Positions 55,947 through 63,171 of a stretch of 64,000 nucleotides of DNA are shown here, in pieces. Each line of letters starts with the position of its first letter. Position 1 is the stretch's first letter. A program made the position numbers and the translations under genes. The stretch is from NCEH01 sp043195125 (lineage in GTDB: Bacteria; Pseudomonadota; Alphaproteobacteria; Rhizobiales; Xanthobacteraceae): NCBI RefSeq assembly GCF_043195125.1, contig NZ_JBAFWR010000003.1. The stretch is one strand, 5' to 3'. The notes under the pieces are model-generated. The model searched no databases. It was given only the letters and a program-made list of their open reading frames with translations, and was not told the origin of the DNA.

Positions 55947-55986
55947 GACGGGTTGATAGCGGAGAGAGAGGCTCTCGGCGCCCGTC
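55947..55986 (+). promoter_or_regulatory. Leader hairpin, copy 2 (ParB-like gene)
   Basis: GACGGG/CCCGTC outer stem, GAGAG/CTCTC inner stem, span exactly 40 nt, 14 nt before the start codon. A purine-rich stretch precedes it. Same element as at 26932-26971 and 60041-60080. Confidence 0.65.
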
Positions 55987-56000
55987 GCGGAGAAACCACC

Positions 56001-58157
56001 ATGGCCCGAGCTGCCAAGAAGAAGCCCGTCCTCGAACTGATCGAGTTCTCGCGGGCGCGCGACATTCCCTTCAACCGCATCCATCTGTCGAGAGACAATG
56101 TGCGGGAGATCGACGTCGAATCCGGCCTCGACGAACTCACCTTCGACATCGACCGGCGCGAGGATCTGATCCAGGGCATCAATGTCCGCGCCATCCTCGA
56201 CGCAGATGGCAACGAAACCGGCGATTTCGAGACGCCGGCTGGCGGCCGCCGCTACCGGGCGATCGCGCGCCTGGTTGCTGCCGAACGCTTCCCCGAGGAC
56301 GGTCTGGTCCCCTGCATCGTCAAGAAGGCCAATGCAAAGACCTCCGCCGTCGACGACTCGCTGGCGGAGAACACCTTCCGTCTCGCACTCCATCCGCTCG
56401 ACCAGTTCAAGGCGTTCAAGCGCATGGTCGACGGCGGTATGACGAAGGCGGAAGTCGCGAGCGCATATTTCACCACGGAGCGCTACGTCGATCAGCGTCT
56501 CGCCCTCGCCAAGGTCTCGCCCGCGCTGCACGAGGTCTACGCCGAAAACGGCATGACGCTCGCGATGCTGGAGGCGTTCACCACGCATCCCGATCACGCG
56601 CGCCAGGAGCAGGTCTGGGACGCCGTCAGGCAGTCCCATTATCGCGAGCCCTGGCGCATCCGGAATATGCTGACCGAAACCAGCGTTCCGGCCTCCGACA
56701 AGCGTGCCCGCTTCGTCGGCCTCGACGCCTATATCGCGGCCGGAGGTCCGGTTCTGCCGCGCTATCTCTTCGATGACGACGAGGAGGGCTGGCTGGATGA
56801 CGTACCGCTGCTCGATCGCCTCGTCTCCGAGAAGCTGAAGAGTGTCGCCGACGAAGTGGCCGCCGAGGGCTGGAAGTGGATCACGGTCGATCTCGAACTT
56901 CCCTACGGCTACGACTACGACCTGCGCGCGGTCACGCCGACCTTCGCGGAACTGAGCAAGAAGGAGCGGCGCGACCGCGAGAAGCTGCGCGACGAGCAGG
57001 AGCGTCTTGAGGCGGAGTACGCCGACCATGACGAGCTGCCCGACGAAATCGACCAGCGGCTTGGCGAGATCGAAAAGCAGCTTGAAGCCTTCGAGCGCCG
57101 CCCGGCGATCTACGATCCCGCCGACATCGCCATCGCCGGCGTTTTCGTGAGCGTAGACGAGGATGGCGAGCTCATGGTCGATCGCGGCTGGGTGCGTCCA
57201 GAGGACGAGCCGGTCGAGACCGTCGAAGGGGGAGCGCCGGAGGCGGAAGGCGACGGTGATGCCGATAGCGTCACCGCGCCGGATGTCCAGCGCACCGTCA
57301 TCACCGTGGGCGGTCAGCCCGTCGAGCCCGACGATGAAGAGGAGACCATCAAGCCTCTTCCCGAACGCCTCGTGGCCGAGCTGACGGCCCATCGCACCGT
57401 AGCACTGAGCGATGCCGTGGCTGCAAACCCGCATATCGCCATGACGGCGCTGCTGCATCGGCTGGTGCGCGACCGCTTCAAGCGGTCGACCAGCGGCTCG
57501 GCCGTCCGGGTCTCTGTCCAGGAGGTGTATTTCCGCGAGCAGGGCATCGACCTCAAGGACAGCCCCTATGCAAAGTCCGTCGCCGAGCGGCATGCGGGAT
57601 GGAAGGCGGACCTTCCGGCCGACGACGATGCGCTGTGGGACTGGCTCGACGCGCTCGATGACGCCAGCCGCATGGCGCTGCTGGCGCATTGCGTCTCGTT
57701 CGGGATCAACGCGCTCTACGAGCGGCCGAATCCGCACAGTGCGACCGGCATTTCCGAGCACGACCTTCGGACCCGCATGGCGGAAGCCGATCGCCTCGCT
57801 CGCGTCACCGGTCTCGACATGGCCGAAGCCGGCTTCCGGCCGACCGTGACGAACTATCTTGGCCGCGTGACCAAGCCCCGGATCCTCGAAGCCGTCCACG
57901 AGGCGCTTGGTGAGGACAAGGCGCGTCTGATCGATCACCTGAAGAAGGTCGACATGGCGCGGGAGGCCGAACGCCTGCTGGCCGACGCTGGTTGGCTGCC
58001 CGAGCCGCTGCGTCTTCTCACGCCGGAGCCGGTTGTCGAAACCGCGTCCGAGCCGGACGAGGATGACGTGGCGCTGCCGGAATTCCTCGCCGGCGGCGGC
58101 GACACGGTCGAAGCAGAGACCACCGACGATCCGGTGGTTCTCGTGGCCGCCGAGTGA
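56001..58157 (+). CDS. Large ParB/Spo0J-like protein
   Basis: A 718-residue protein. The ParB N-terminal nuclease-like/CTPase domain spans about residues 20-115 (DIPFNRIHLSRDNVRE, then GGRRYRAIARL), followed by the KorB-type helix-turn-helix region (MTKAEVASAYFTTERYVDQRLALAKV). The long C-terminal half has a charged coiled coil (about 310-370), an acidic linker and a helical end. Chromosomal ParB is about 300 residues, so this is the extended mobile-element type, possibly acting in partition or transcription. No parA was seen next to it. Confidence 0.87.
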   Translation: MARAAKKKPVLELIEFSRARDIPFNRIHLSRDNVREIDVESGLDELTFDIDRREDLIQGINVRAILDADGNETGDFETPAGGRRYRAIARLVAAERFPEDGLVPCIVKKANAKTSAVDDSLAENTFRLALHPLDQFKAFKRMVDGGMTKAEVASAYFTTERYVDQRLALAKVSPALHEVYAENGMTLAMLEAFTTHPDHARQEQVWDAVRQSHYREPWRIRNMLTETSVPASDKRARFVGLDAYIAAGGPVLPRYLFDDDEEGWLDDVPLLDRLVSEKLKSVADEVAAEGWKWITVDLELPYGYDYDLRAVTPTFAELSKKERRDREKLRDEQERLEAEYADHDELPDEIDQRLGEIEKQLEAFERRPAIYDPADIAIAGVFVSVDEDGELMVDRGWVRPEDEPVETVEGGAPEAEGDGDADSVTAPDVQRTVITVGGQPVEPDDEEETIKPLPERLVAELTAHRTVALSDAVAANPHIAMTALLHRLVRDRFKRSTSGSAVRVSVQEVYFREQGIDLKDSPYAKSVAERHAGWKADLPADDDALWDWLDALDDASRMALLAHCVSFGINALYERPNPHSATGISEHDLRTRMAEADRLARVTGLDMAEAGFRPTVTNYLGRVTKPRILEAVHEALGEDKARLIDHLKKVDMAREAERLLADAGWLPEPLRLLTPEPVVETASEPDEDDVALPEFLAGGGDTVEAETTDDPVVLVAAE

Positions 58158-58212
58158 ACCTTATCGACGGGGCGGCTCCGGTCGCCCCGCATCTCTTCCC
58201 CTTCCACCTCAA

Positions 58213-58233
58213 GGCCCGGCATCCCGCCGGGCC
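58213..58233 (+). promoter_or_regulatory. Intergenic hairpin H1
   Basis: GGCCCGGC/GCCGGGCC with a 5-base loop, followed by ATTTGCGTTTCTGGAGA and, 25 bases on, the ATG of the next gene. Nearly the same downstream tract follows hairpin H2. Confidence 0.6.
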
Positions 58234-58258
58234 ATTTGCGTTTCTGGAGACACGATTC

Positions 58259-58735
58259 ATGTCCGCACACCACGTTTATGACGATGCGCCGCTCGGCTGC
58301 CTGATCCGGTACTTCGACGGCACCCCGAAGCCGCCGGCCCGCTTCACCAAGAAGCTAGCCGCCTGGGAAAACCGAAACGGTGTCGGCCGGCTCGTGCGCA
58401 AGCAGCCCGGCCGCGAGCGCGCGACCTATACCGCGCCTGCCTCGATCACCCTGCACGAAGGCAACTTCGCCTCCGGCTCGGTCATCCTCGTCACCGTCAT
58501 GCGCACTCATTCGGTCGACAGCGATCTCGGCTTCGAGATCGTCGAGCGGCCGAAGATCGGCATGGTCCGCGTGCTTCACCCCATCGGCGACGACGAGGAG
58601 CTGCTGCATCTCGCGGAGAACCGCGAGGCCGCAGAACTCTGGCTGGCAAAGGCCGGATACAGCCGTTGCCGCCTCGAGGAGATCACGGCGGATGAAGTCG
58701 GCGCCGACGTCGTCGAGGGGCGGGCGGCCGCCTGA
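58259..58735 (+). CDS. Mobile-element protein of unknown function
   Basis: A 158-residue protein. No family recognised. The N-terminal third is basic (FTKKLAAWENRNGVGRLVRKQPGRERATY), the rest a mixed alpha/beta stretch with an acidic C-terminus. The ATG at 58259 follows CTGGAG; the open frame further up runs through hairpin H1. Confidence 0.65.
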   Translation: MSAHHVYDDAPLGCLIRYFDGTPKPPARFTKKLAAWENRNGVGRLVRKQPGRERATYTAPASITLHEGNFASGSVILVTVMRTHSVDSDLGFEIVERPKIGMVRVLHPIGDDEELLHLAENREAAELWLAKAGYSRCRLEEITADEVGADVVEGRAAA

Positions 58736-58758
58736 CCCTCGCTCATTCCCTGCCACCA

Positions 58759-58784
58759 GGCCCGCTGTCGAAAGACCGCGGGCC
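58759..58784 (+). promoter_or_regulatory. Intergenic hairpin H2
   Basis: GGCCCGC/GCGGGCC around a 12-base loop, then ATTTTCGTTTCTGGAGA and an ATG. The tail differs from that of H1 by one base. Confidence 0.6.
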
Positions 58785-58807
58785 ATTTTCGTTTCTGGAG
58801 AAACCCT

Positions 58808-59074
58808 ATGGCTATTCCCGATTATGCCCGCACCAACTTCAACACGCTGCTGCGCGCCGCCGGCGACGGCAATCTCGCACTCATGGAGTGCCTGGATGCC
58901 GTTACCGGCGATCGCCGCTATGTGCTCTGCGCCGTAGGCCGCGCGGACGACGGCGATTTCGTCATGACGCCGTTCGGCCATCTCGCTGACGGCAATCCCT
59001 ACGATGCCTACCTGCCGCCCGATCCCGATGATCCGAACGGCTTCATCGGGAATGCCGATGGAGGCACATCATGA
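58808..59074 (+). CDS. DUF6117 protein
   Basis: An 88-residue protein recognisable from IPDYARTNFNTLLRAAGDGNLALMEC and the Cys-containing YVLCAV strand, a pattern given the name DUF6117. It is found in plasmids and integrative elements of alphaproteobacteria; function unknown. Its stop overlaps the next start. Confidence 0.8.
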   Translation: MAIPDYARTNFNTLLRAAGDGNLALMECLDAVTGDRRYVLCAVGRADDGDFVMTPFGHLADGNPYDAYLPPDPDDPNGFIGNADGGTS

Positions 59075-59367
59075 TGACGGTCGACGACATCTTCGACGAA
59101 GACCGCCGCAATCCTCCCGCGGAGCGTTCGCTTCCGTGGGAGGAGGCCTGCGACGGCATCACCGTCGTCGTGGAACCAAAGCCCCATTGGGCCGAGGATG
59201 CGCGGGCTTTCCGGCTCGATGCCCGCGAATATTGCTACTACGCCGACTGGACCCGGAATGGCGCCCGCGCCCGGTTCTACGGCCACATTGATACTTCCGG
59301 CGATGATCTGCTGCTGAATGCTCGCGCCCTGATCGTCCGCGAGATCGCCGAAGGGCATTGGAACTGA
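59071..59367 (+). CDS. Mobile-element protein of unknown function
   Basis: A 98-residue protein overlapping the DUF6117 gene by ATGA. Tyr/Trp-rich and acidic (AREYCYYADWTRNGARARFYGHID). No family recognised; co-translated with DUF6117. Confidence 0.65.
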   Translation: MMTVDDIFDEDRRNPPAERSLPWEEACDGITVVVEPKPHWAEDARAFRLDAREYCYYADWTRNGARARFYGHIDTSGDDLLLNARALIVREIAEGHWN

Positions 59368-59743
59368 TTGCATCATCCGGGTCGAGCTCCAGTCTAACAT
59401 CCGAAGCCGCCATCTCCGGTCTGCGATGGGGATTGATTCCGTGCCCGGCCAGAAACTCAGGCTGACATCGACCGTCCCGCCGAGGCTGGCGCGGCGACGC
59501 AACTGCGACGGGTTTCCGGCATGCTGTCGAAGGCAGAGCACCACCCCCGCATCCATTCGCTGACCTTGGTCTGAGCCTTCTCCTTATCAATCAACCCGTG
59601 AAGGGTCGGCTTACGCGAGCGTGCCGCCCTCGCGGATTCGGGACATGCCCGAACGCGCGAGGGTGATTGCAGATCTGTTCAGACACTTCGGGCGCCTGTC
59701 GCGGGGGATGGTCCCCCGCCCCCAGAGACAGGAGCCGGAACCC
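59368..59743. other. Gene-poor stretch with two strong hairpins
   Basis: About 375 bp. 59627-59663 folds into a 14-bp hairpin in two blocks (CCCTCGCG/CGCGAGGG outside, TTCGGG/CCCGAA inside). 59701-59719 folds as GCGGGGG/CCCCCGC. The first part (59370-59600) shows no convincing gene. The region could hold a terminator, an origin of transfer or a regulatory RNA. Confidence 0.55.
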
Positions 59744-59908
59744 ATGTCCTACGCAGATGCCACCGCCTTCGCCGCCAGCCTCGCCACCACACTGATGGTC
59801 GCGATCGTCGTGTTCCAGGCCGGGGACGGAACCCACGGCGCTTGCCCCGCCAACGAATTCGATGGCGACGACGAGATGGTGAAACTGGAACTCGACCCAT
59901 GGAGCTGA
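59744..59908 (+). CDS. 54-residue protein with a hydrophobic helix
   Basis: The ATG at 59744 follows ACAGGAG at good spacing. Residues 5-28 are largely hydrophobic (AFAASLATTLMVAIVVF), the C-terminal half acidic. Probably a real small gene given its ribosome site and the hairpin upstream; no family known. Confidence 0.5.
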   Translation: MSYADATAFAASLATTLMVAIVVFQAGDGTHGACPANEFDGDDEMVKLELDPWS

Positions 59909-60040
59909 GGCGCGAAAGCGCCTCATCCCCAAAGGCCCGGAACGCGCAGAACGCCTCCGGGTCTTCAGCGTTGCGGTGGCCGATCCATCGCCGGCGACCG
60001 CACCGGCGGGGAGAGAGGAAGAGGCCGGGCCTTTGGCTGT

Positions 60041-60080
60041 GACGGGTTGGATGCTGAGAGAGAGGCTCCCGGCGCCCGTC
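60041..60080 (+). promoter_or_regulatory. Leader hairpin, copy 3
   Basis: GACGGG/CCCGTC outer stem and an inner GAGAGAG...CTCCC part, span exactly 40 nt, 14 nt before the start codon of the 185-residue gene. Confidence 0.65.
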
Positions 60081-60094
60081 GCGGATTGATCCCG

Positions 60095-60652
60095 ATGACC
60101 CATGCCAACCATTCCACCATCGCCCCAACAGGACGGATGATCGCTGACCGGGCGCTGCCCGGATTCCAGCCGATGCAGAAGTTCCCGTTGCGCATTTCCT
60201 GCCTCGGCACAGTCGGCTATGCCGGCGCCACCGATGCTGATTATCGCGACCGCAGCGTCTCGCTCGGCGAGGCTGCATCGCCGGAGGACGCCATCGTCCT
60301 TGCCGCCATCCGCGTCTCGCAAGGCGATATCCGCATCGGCGACGGCACCGCGCTGCGCTTCACGCCACGCCTGATCGTTGTTCAGGACAACGCGCTCGGC
60401 CTGGTGCTCGCAGGCGAGATCCGTGCGGGCATCATCCTGTGGCAGCAGCCCGTTACCAGTGATGGCGAGGCCCGTCGCATCGTCATCGAGGCCAGCCGCC
60501 TGCGCGGCCTGGTCTTCGCCGCATCCGGTGAAGGCGATCACGCAACCGCCCGCGATCTTCGGTTCCGCGCAGCGCTGCTCGAAGCGCGGCTGGTCGATCC
60601 GGTCTGGCGCGAGACCGCCGCAGAACTGCTTCGGCTGCCGCAGGCGGCCTGA
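60095..60652 (+). CDS. Mobile-element protein of unknown function
   Basis: A 185-residue protein with no recognised family. Beta-rich middle (LGLVLAGEIRAGIILW). The ATG at 60095 was chosen because it follows leader hairpin copy 3 with the same spacing as in ardC and the ParB-like gene; the longer frame from 60047 would translate the hairpin itself. Confidence 0.65.
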   Translation: MTHANHSTIAPTGRMIADRALPGFQPMQKFPLRISCLGTVGYAGATDADYRDRSVSLGEAASPEDAIVLAAIRVSQGDIRIGDGTALRFTPRLIVVQDNALGLVLAGEIRAGIILWQQPVTSDGEARRIVIEASRLRGLVFAASGEGDHATARDLRFRAALLEARLVDPVWRETAAELLRLPQAA

Positions 60653-60677
60653 ACCACCCTGCAATTTCGATCCCCTT

Positions 60678-60698
60678 CGCCCGGCATTCTACCGGGCG
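60678..60698 (+). promoter_or_regulatory. Intergenic hairpin H3
   Basis: CGCCCGG/CCGGGCG with a 7-base loop, preceded by a pyrimidine tract and followed by the ribosome site TATGGAG of the next gene. Confidence 0.55.
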
Positions 60699-60718
60699 CA
60701 AATCCTATGGAGTTTCCC

Positions 60719-61120
60719 ATGCCGAAATTTGTCGTCAGCAAAGGCCATGACGCCTTCGTCTACTATGAAACCGTCCTACAAGCCGACACGCCCGAGGAGG
60801 CGCGAGCACTCGCCACGAGCGTCCATTACGATGGCGAGTGGCTCGCCACCGGATATGTGCAGGAGTTCGACGACTACGAAATCGACGAGCACAGCGGCGT
60901 GCGCCTGCTCGAAAGCGGCGAGACCGTCGAGGCGTTCCTGACCATCGGCGTCACCGCGCAGGAACGCGATGCGTTGCTGGCGGGCCTTCGGCTTCTTCAG
61001 CTCACCCTTGCACGCGGACCCATCGACCCGCCGCTCAGGAGCGTCCTCACCGACGACGATGCACACGCCGGCCTTGATCTCACACAGATCGACGCGCTGT
61101 GCGAACGCATCAACGTCTAG
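60719..61120 (+). CDS. Mobile-element protein of unknown function
   Basis: A 133-residue acidic protein starting MPKFVVSKGHDAFVYYETVLQ. An ATG four codons upstream overlaps the ribosome site, so the second ATG was taken. No family recognised. Confidence 0.65.
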   Translation: MPKFVVSKGHDAFVYYETVLQADTPEEARALATSVHYDGEWLATGYVQEFDDYEIDEHSGVRLLESGETVEAFLTIGVTAQERDALLAGLRLLQLTLARGPIDPPLRSVLTDDDAHAGLDLTQIDALCERINV

Positions 61121-61129
61121 GAGGCACCT

Positions 61130-61312
61130 ATGTATGCGGCCTATCTGCGCCTTGAACTCCGCGTGTGGGACAGCGACCGCGCCGCCAGCCGCAAGCTGGC
61201 TCCATCCGCCCGACGAGACCCGGCCAGCAGGGACGCGCGCAAGCACTTCTATCGCGAGATGCTTCGCCACCACGCCGATGCTCGGAGGCTTGTGTTGCAA
61301 TTCCGTCTCTGA
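61130..61312 (+). CDS. 60-residue basic protein of unknown function
   Basis: Starts nine bases after the previous stop behind a clear AGGAGG. Arg-rich (KLAPSARRDPASRDARKHFYREMLRHH). Translational coupling supports that it is real. Confidence 0.55.
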   Translation: MYAAYLRLELRVWDSDRAASRKLAPSARRDPASRDARKHFYREMLRHHADARRLVLQFRL

Positions 61313-61339
61313 CGCCACCGGCGTCCCATTCCCCATCTT

Positions 61340-61358
61340 GCCCGGCCTCGCGCCGGGC
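61340..61358 (+). promoter_or_regulatory. Intergenic hairpin H4
   Basis: GCCCGGC/GCCGGGC with a 5-base loop, then TTTGTCGTTTCAGGAG and the next ATG. Same plan as H1 and H2. Confidence 0.6.
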
Positions 61359-61380
61359 TTTGTCGTTTCAGGAGCCTGGC

Positions 61381-61797
61381 ATGACCGACTACTTCACCCA
61401 CTTTTCCTGCCTGCTCGACGTCGGCACGCCCGACAACGCCGCTCGCGCCCTCGACCTTTACAATCAGCTTTCCGAAGAAGGTGCTTCAGAAGTACCGCCT
61501 TCTGACGGCTTCCTCCTGTCGATCCAGCCCGAGCACGGCGCCACCAAGCTCTGGTTGCGCGATGACGTCACCGGCGACCCGGAACGCCTGATCCAGTTCG
61601 TCAAACTGTGTGCTGCTGCGTTCGGTCTGACCGGGCGTTGGGGCTTCCAATATGCCAACATCTGCTCGCGCCCGCGCGTCGACGGCTTTGGTGGCGGCGC
61701 ACATGTGATCGATCTCGCCACCGGCGACACAGTCGCCTGGACCTACACCGATGGCTGGCTCGCCGACATGCTTGGTGGAGGTGGTCCAGATGCCTGA
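61381..61797 (+). CDS. Mobile-element protein of unknown function
   Basis: A 138-residue protein (MTDYFTHFSCLLDVG.., DGFLLSIQPEHGATKLWL). No family recognised. Overlaps the next gene by eight bases; ribosome site AGGAG. Confidence 0.65.
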   Translation: MTDYFTHFSCLLDVGTPDNAARALDLYNQLSEEGASEVPPSDGFLLSIQPEHGATKLWLRDDVTGDPERLIQFVKLCAAAFGLTGRWGFQYANICSRPRVDGFGGGAHVIDLATGDTVAWTYTDGWLADMLGGGGPDA

Positions 61798-62434
61798 GAT
61801 CATCAAAACCACGGTCTACCGGCTCAATGAGCTTTCCGATGCGGCAAAGGACAGGGCCCGCGCCTGGTATCGAGAAGGCGGGTTTGATTACGACTGGTAT
61901 GATGCTGTCTATGAAGACTTCCAGCGGATCGCGGAAATTCTCGGAATCCGCTTCAAGACCCGCACCGTTCGCCTCATGGGCGGCGGCACCCGTCAGGAGC
62001 CGCGCATCTTCTTCACGGGCTTCTGGTCCCAGGGCGATGGGGCCTCGTTCGAATGCTATTATTCCTACCGGAAGAACGCAGCGTCCGAAATCCGATCCTA
62101 CGCACCGCGGGACACGAAGCTGCATGAGATCGCCGACGCGTTGCTGGCGGTACAGCGCAGAAACTTCTACCAGCTCCACGCCGAAGCCAGCCATCGCGGT
62201 CATTACTATCATGAGTATTGCATGTCGATCTCGGTCGAGCGCGACAGCCCGACATATCAGGACATGACCGCCGACGCCGAGGAGATCGTGATCGAGGCGC
62301 TGCGAGATCTCGCCCGTTGGCTCTATCGCCAGCTTGAGCACGAGTACGAATATCTGTCCTCGGATGAGGTGGTCGACGACACGATCATCGCCAACGCGTA
62401 CACCTTCACCGAATCTGGCAGCCGGTTTAGCTGA
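61790..62434 (+). CDS. Phage/element protein of unknown function
   Basis: A 214-residue protein beginning TTVYRLNELSDAAKDRARAWYREGGFDYDWYD. Similar proteins occur in phages and are sometimes labelled antitoxin of a stability system, a name I would not rely on. Rich in aromatic residues. Followed by a strong terminator. Confidence 0.7.
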   Translation: MPEIIKTTVYRLNELSDAAKDRARAWYREGGFDYDWYDAVYEDFQRIAEILGIRFKTRTVRLMGGGTRQEPRIFFTGFWSQGDGASFECYYSYRKNAASEIRSYAPRDTKLHEIADALLAVQRRNFYQLHAEASHRGHYYHEYCMSISVERDSPTYQDMTADAEEIVIEALRDLARWLYRQLEHEYEYLSSDEVVDDTIIANAYTFTESGSRFS

Positions 62435-62441
62435 AGCGAGT

Positions 62442-62469
62442 GAGCGCCCCAACTTCAGGCGGGGCGCTC
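62442..62469. terminator. Bidirectional terminator between convergent genes
   Basis: GAGCGCCCC/GGGGCGCTC, a perfect 9-bp stem with a 10-base loop, between the rightward gene ending at 62434 and the leftward gene ending at 62514. Confidence 0.75.
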
Positions 62470-62513
62470 TCGTCATGTTTAAAATGGTCGCATCACCGGC
62501 AGGAGTGGCCGCG

Positions 62514-62912
62514 CTACCACTCACCCTTCTGCTCATCCGCGGCGTGTTCGAAGCGCAGCGCCCACGGCCGGATCGCGCGATTGTCGTCCGTGCGCGTAAC
62601 GCGTAGTCGCGATATCCCCGGTACGAGAGTCCGCGCCGCATCGAAAACGACAGGGATCGTGTAGACCTCGCGCGCCTGCCGGTTCTGGTAGCGCGCTTCG
62701 GCATTGATGATGAGGGTGGGCGCGATGTCCCAGACCTCGGACAGGACCGCCAGGATCACCGCAATCGCGATAACGCAGCCACGGAATGCGGCCGAGGTTG
62801 ACCAATGCTCTTCACCAAAACCCGGTAGGTCGGAAGTAATCCCCGACACGGCGAACGCAAGGATAACGAGCCAATAGAATCTCGGCGCTCGCGGGAGCAG
62901 TGAATTAGTCAC
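62514..62912 (-). CDS. Small membrane protein of unknown function
   Basis: A 132-residue protein with two hydrophobic helices (about 12-30 and 44-62) and a soluble C-terminal half. The only minus-strand gene in this part of the element. No family recognised. Confidence 0.65.
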   Translation of the reverse strand: MTNSLLPRAPRFYWLVILAFAVSGITSDLPGFGEEHWSTSAAFRGCVIAIAVILAVLSEVWDIAPTLIINAEARYQNRQAREVYTIPVVFDAARTLVPGISRLRVTRTDDNRAIRPWALRFEHAADEQKGEW

Positions 62913-63093
62913 GAGCCTATTCCTCTAAAATACTCTTATTTTCCGGATCTGTGAGGCGGAGTTCGCCTCAGATCCTTTCCGCCAAATAGTAAACCAAAGT
63001 CCTTGCCGCGACGACGTGACGGCGGAGCACCGTAGGCCGCGATCGGCGGCTTTCGGCGATTTGGCCGATGGCATGAGAGGGAGAGCGAGGCCG

Positions 63094-63150
63094 GGACGGA
63101 TGTGAGCCTGTGCGGTCGAGAGAGAGCGCTGCGCAGGCTCGATCCTGTCC
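63094..63150 (+). promoter_or_regulatory. Long leader hairpin before the strawberry-notch gene
   Basis: GGACGGAT pairs with ATCC-T-GTCC and GAGCCTGTGC with GCGCAGGCTC (one G-U pair), around a loop with GAGAGAGAG. It has the same purine-rich lead-in and GAGAG loop as the 40-nt leader hairpins but a longer, different stem. Confidence 0.55.
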
Positions 63151-63171
63151 TGCTCTCCCGAGGCTTTTCCC

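Noticed and set aside
59426..59570. A ~45-residue open frame in the gap after the 98-residue gene
   Set aside because: No ribosome binding site and low-quality composition; not distinguishable from chance.
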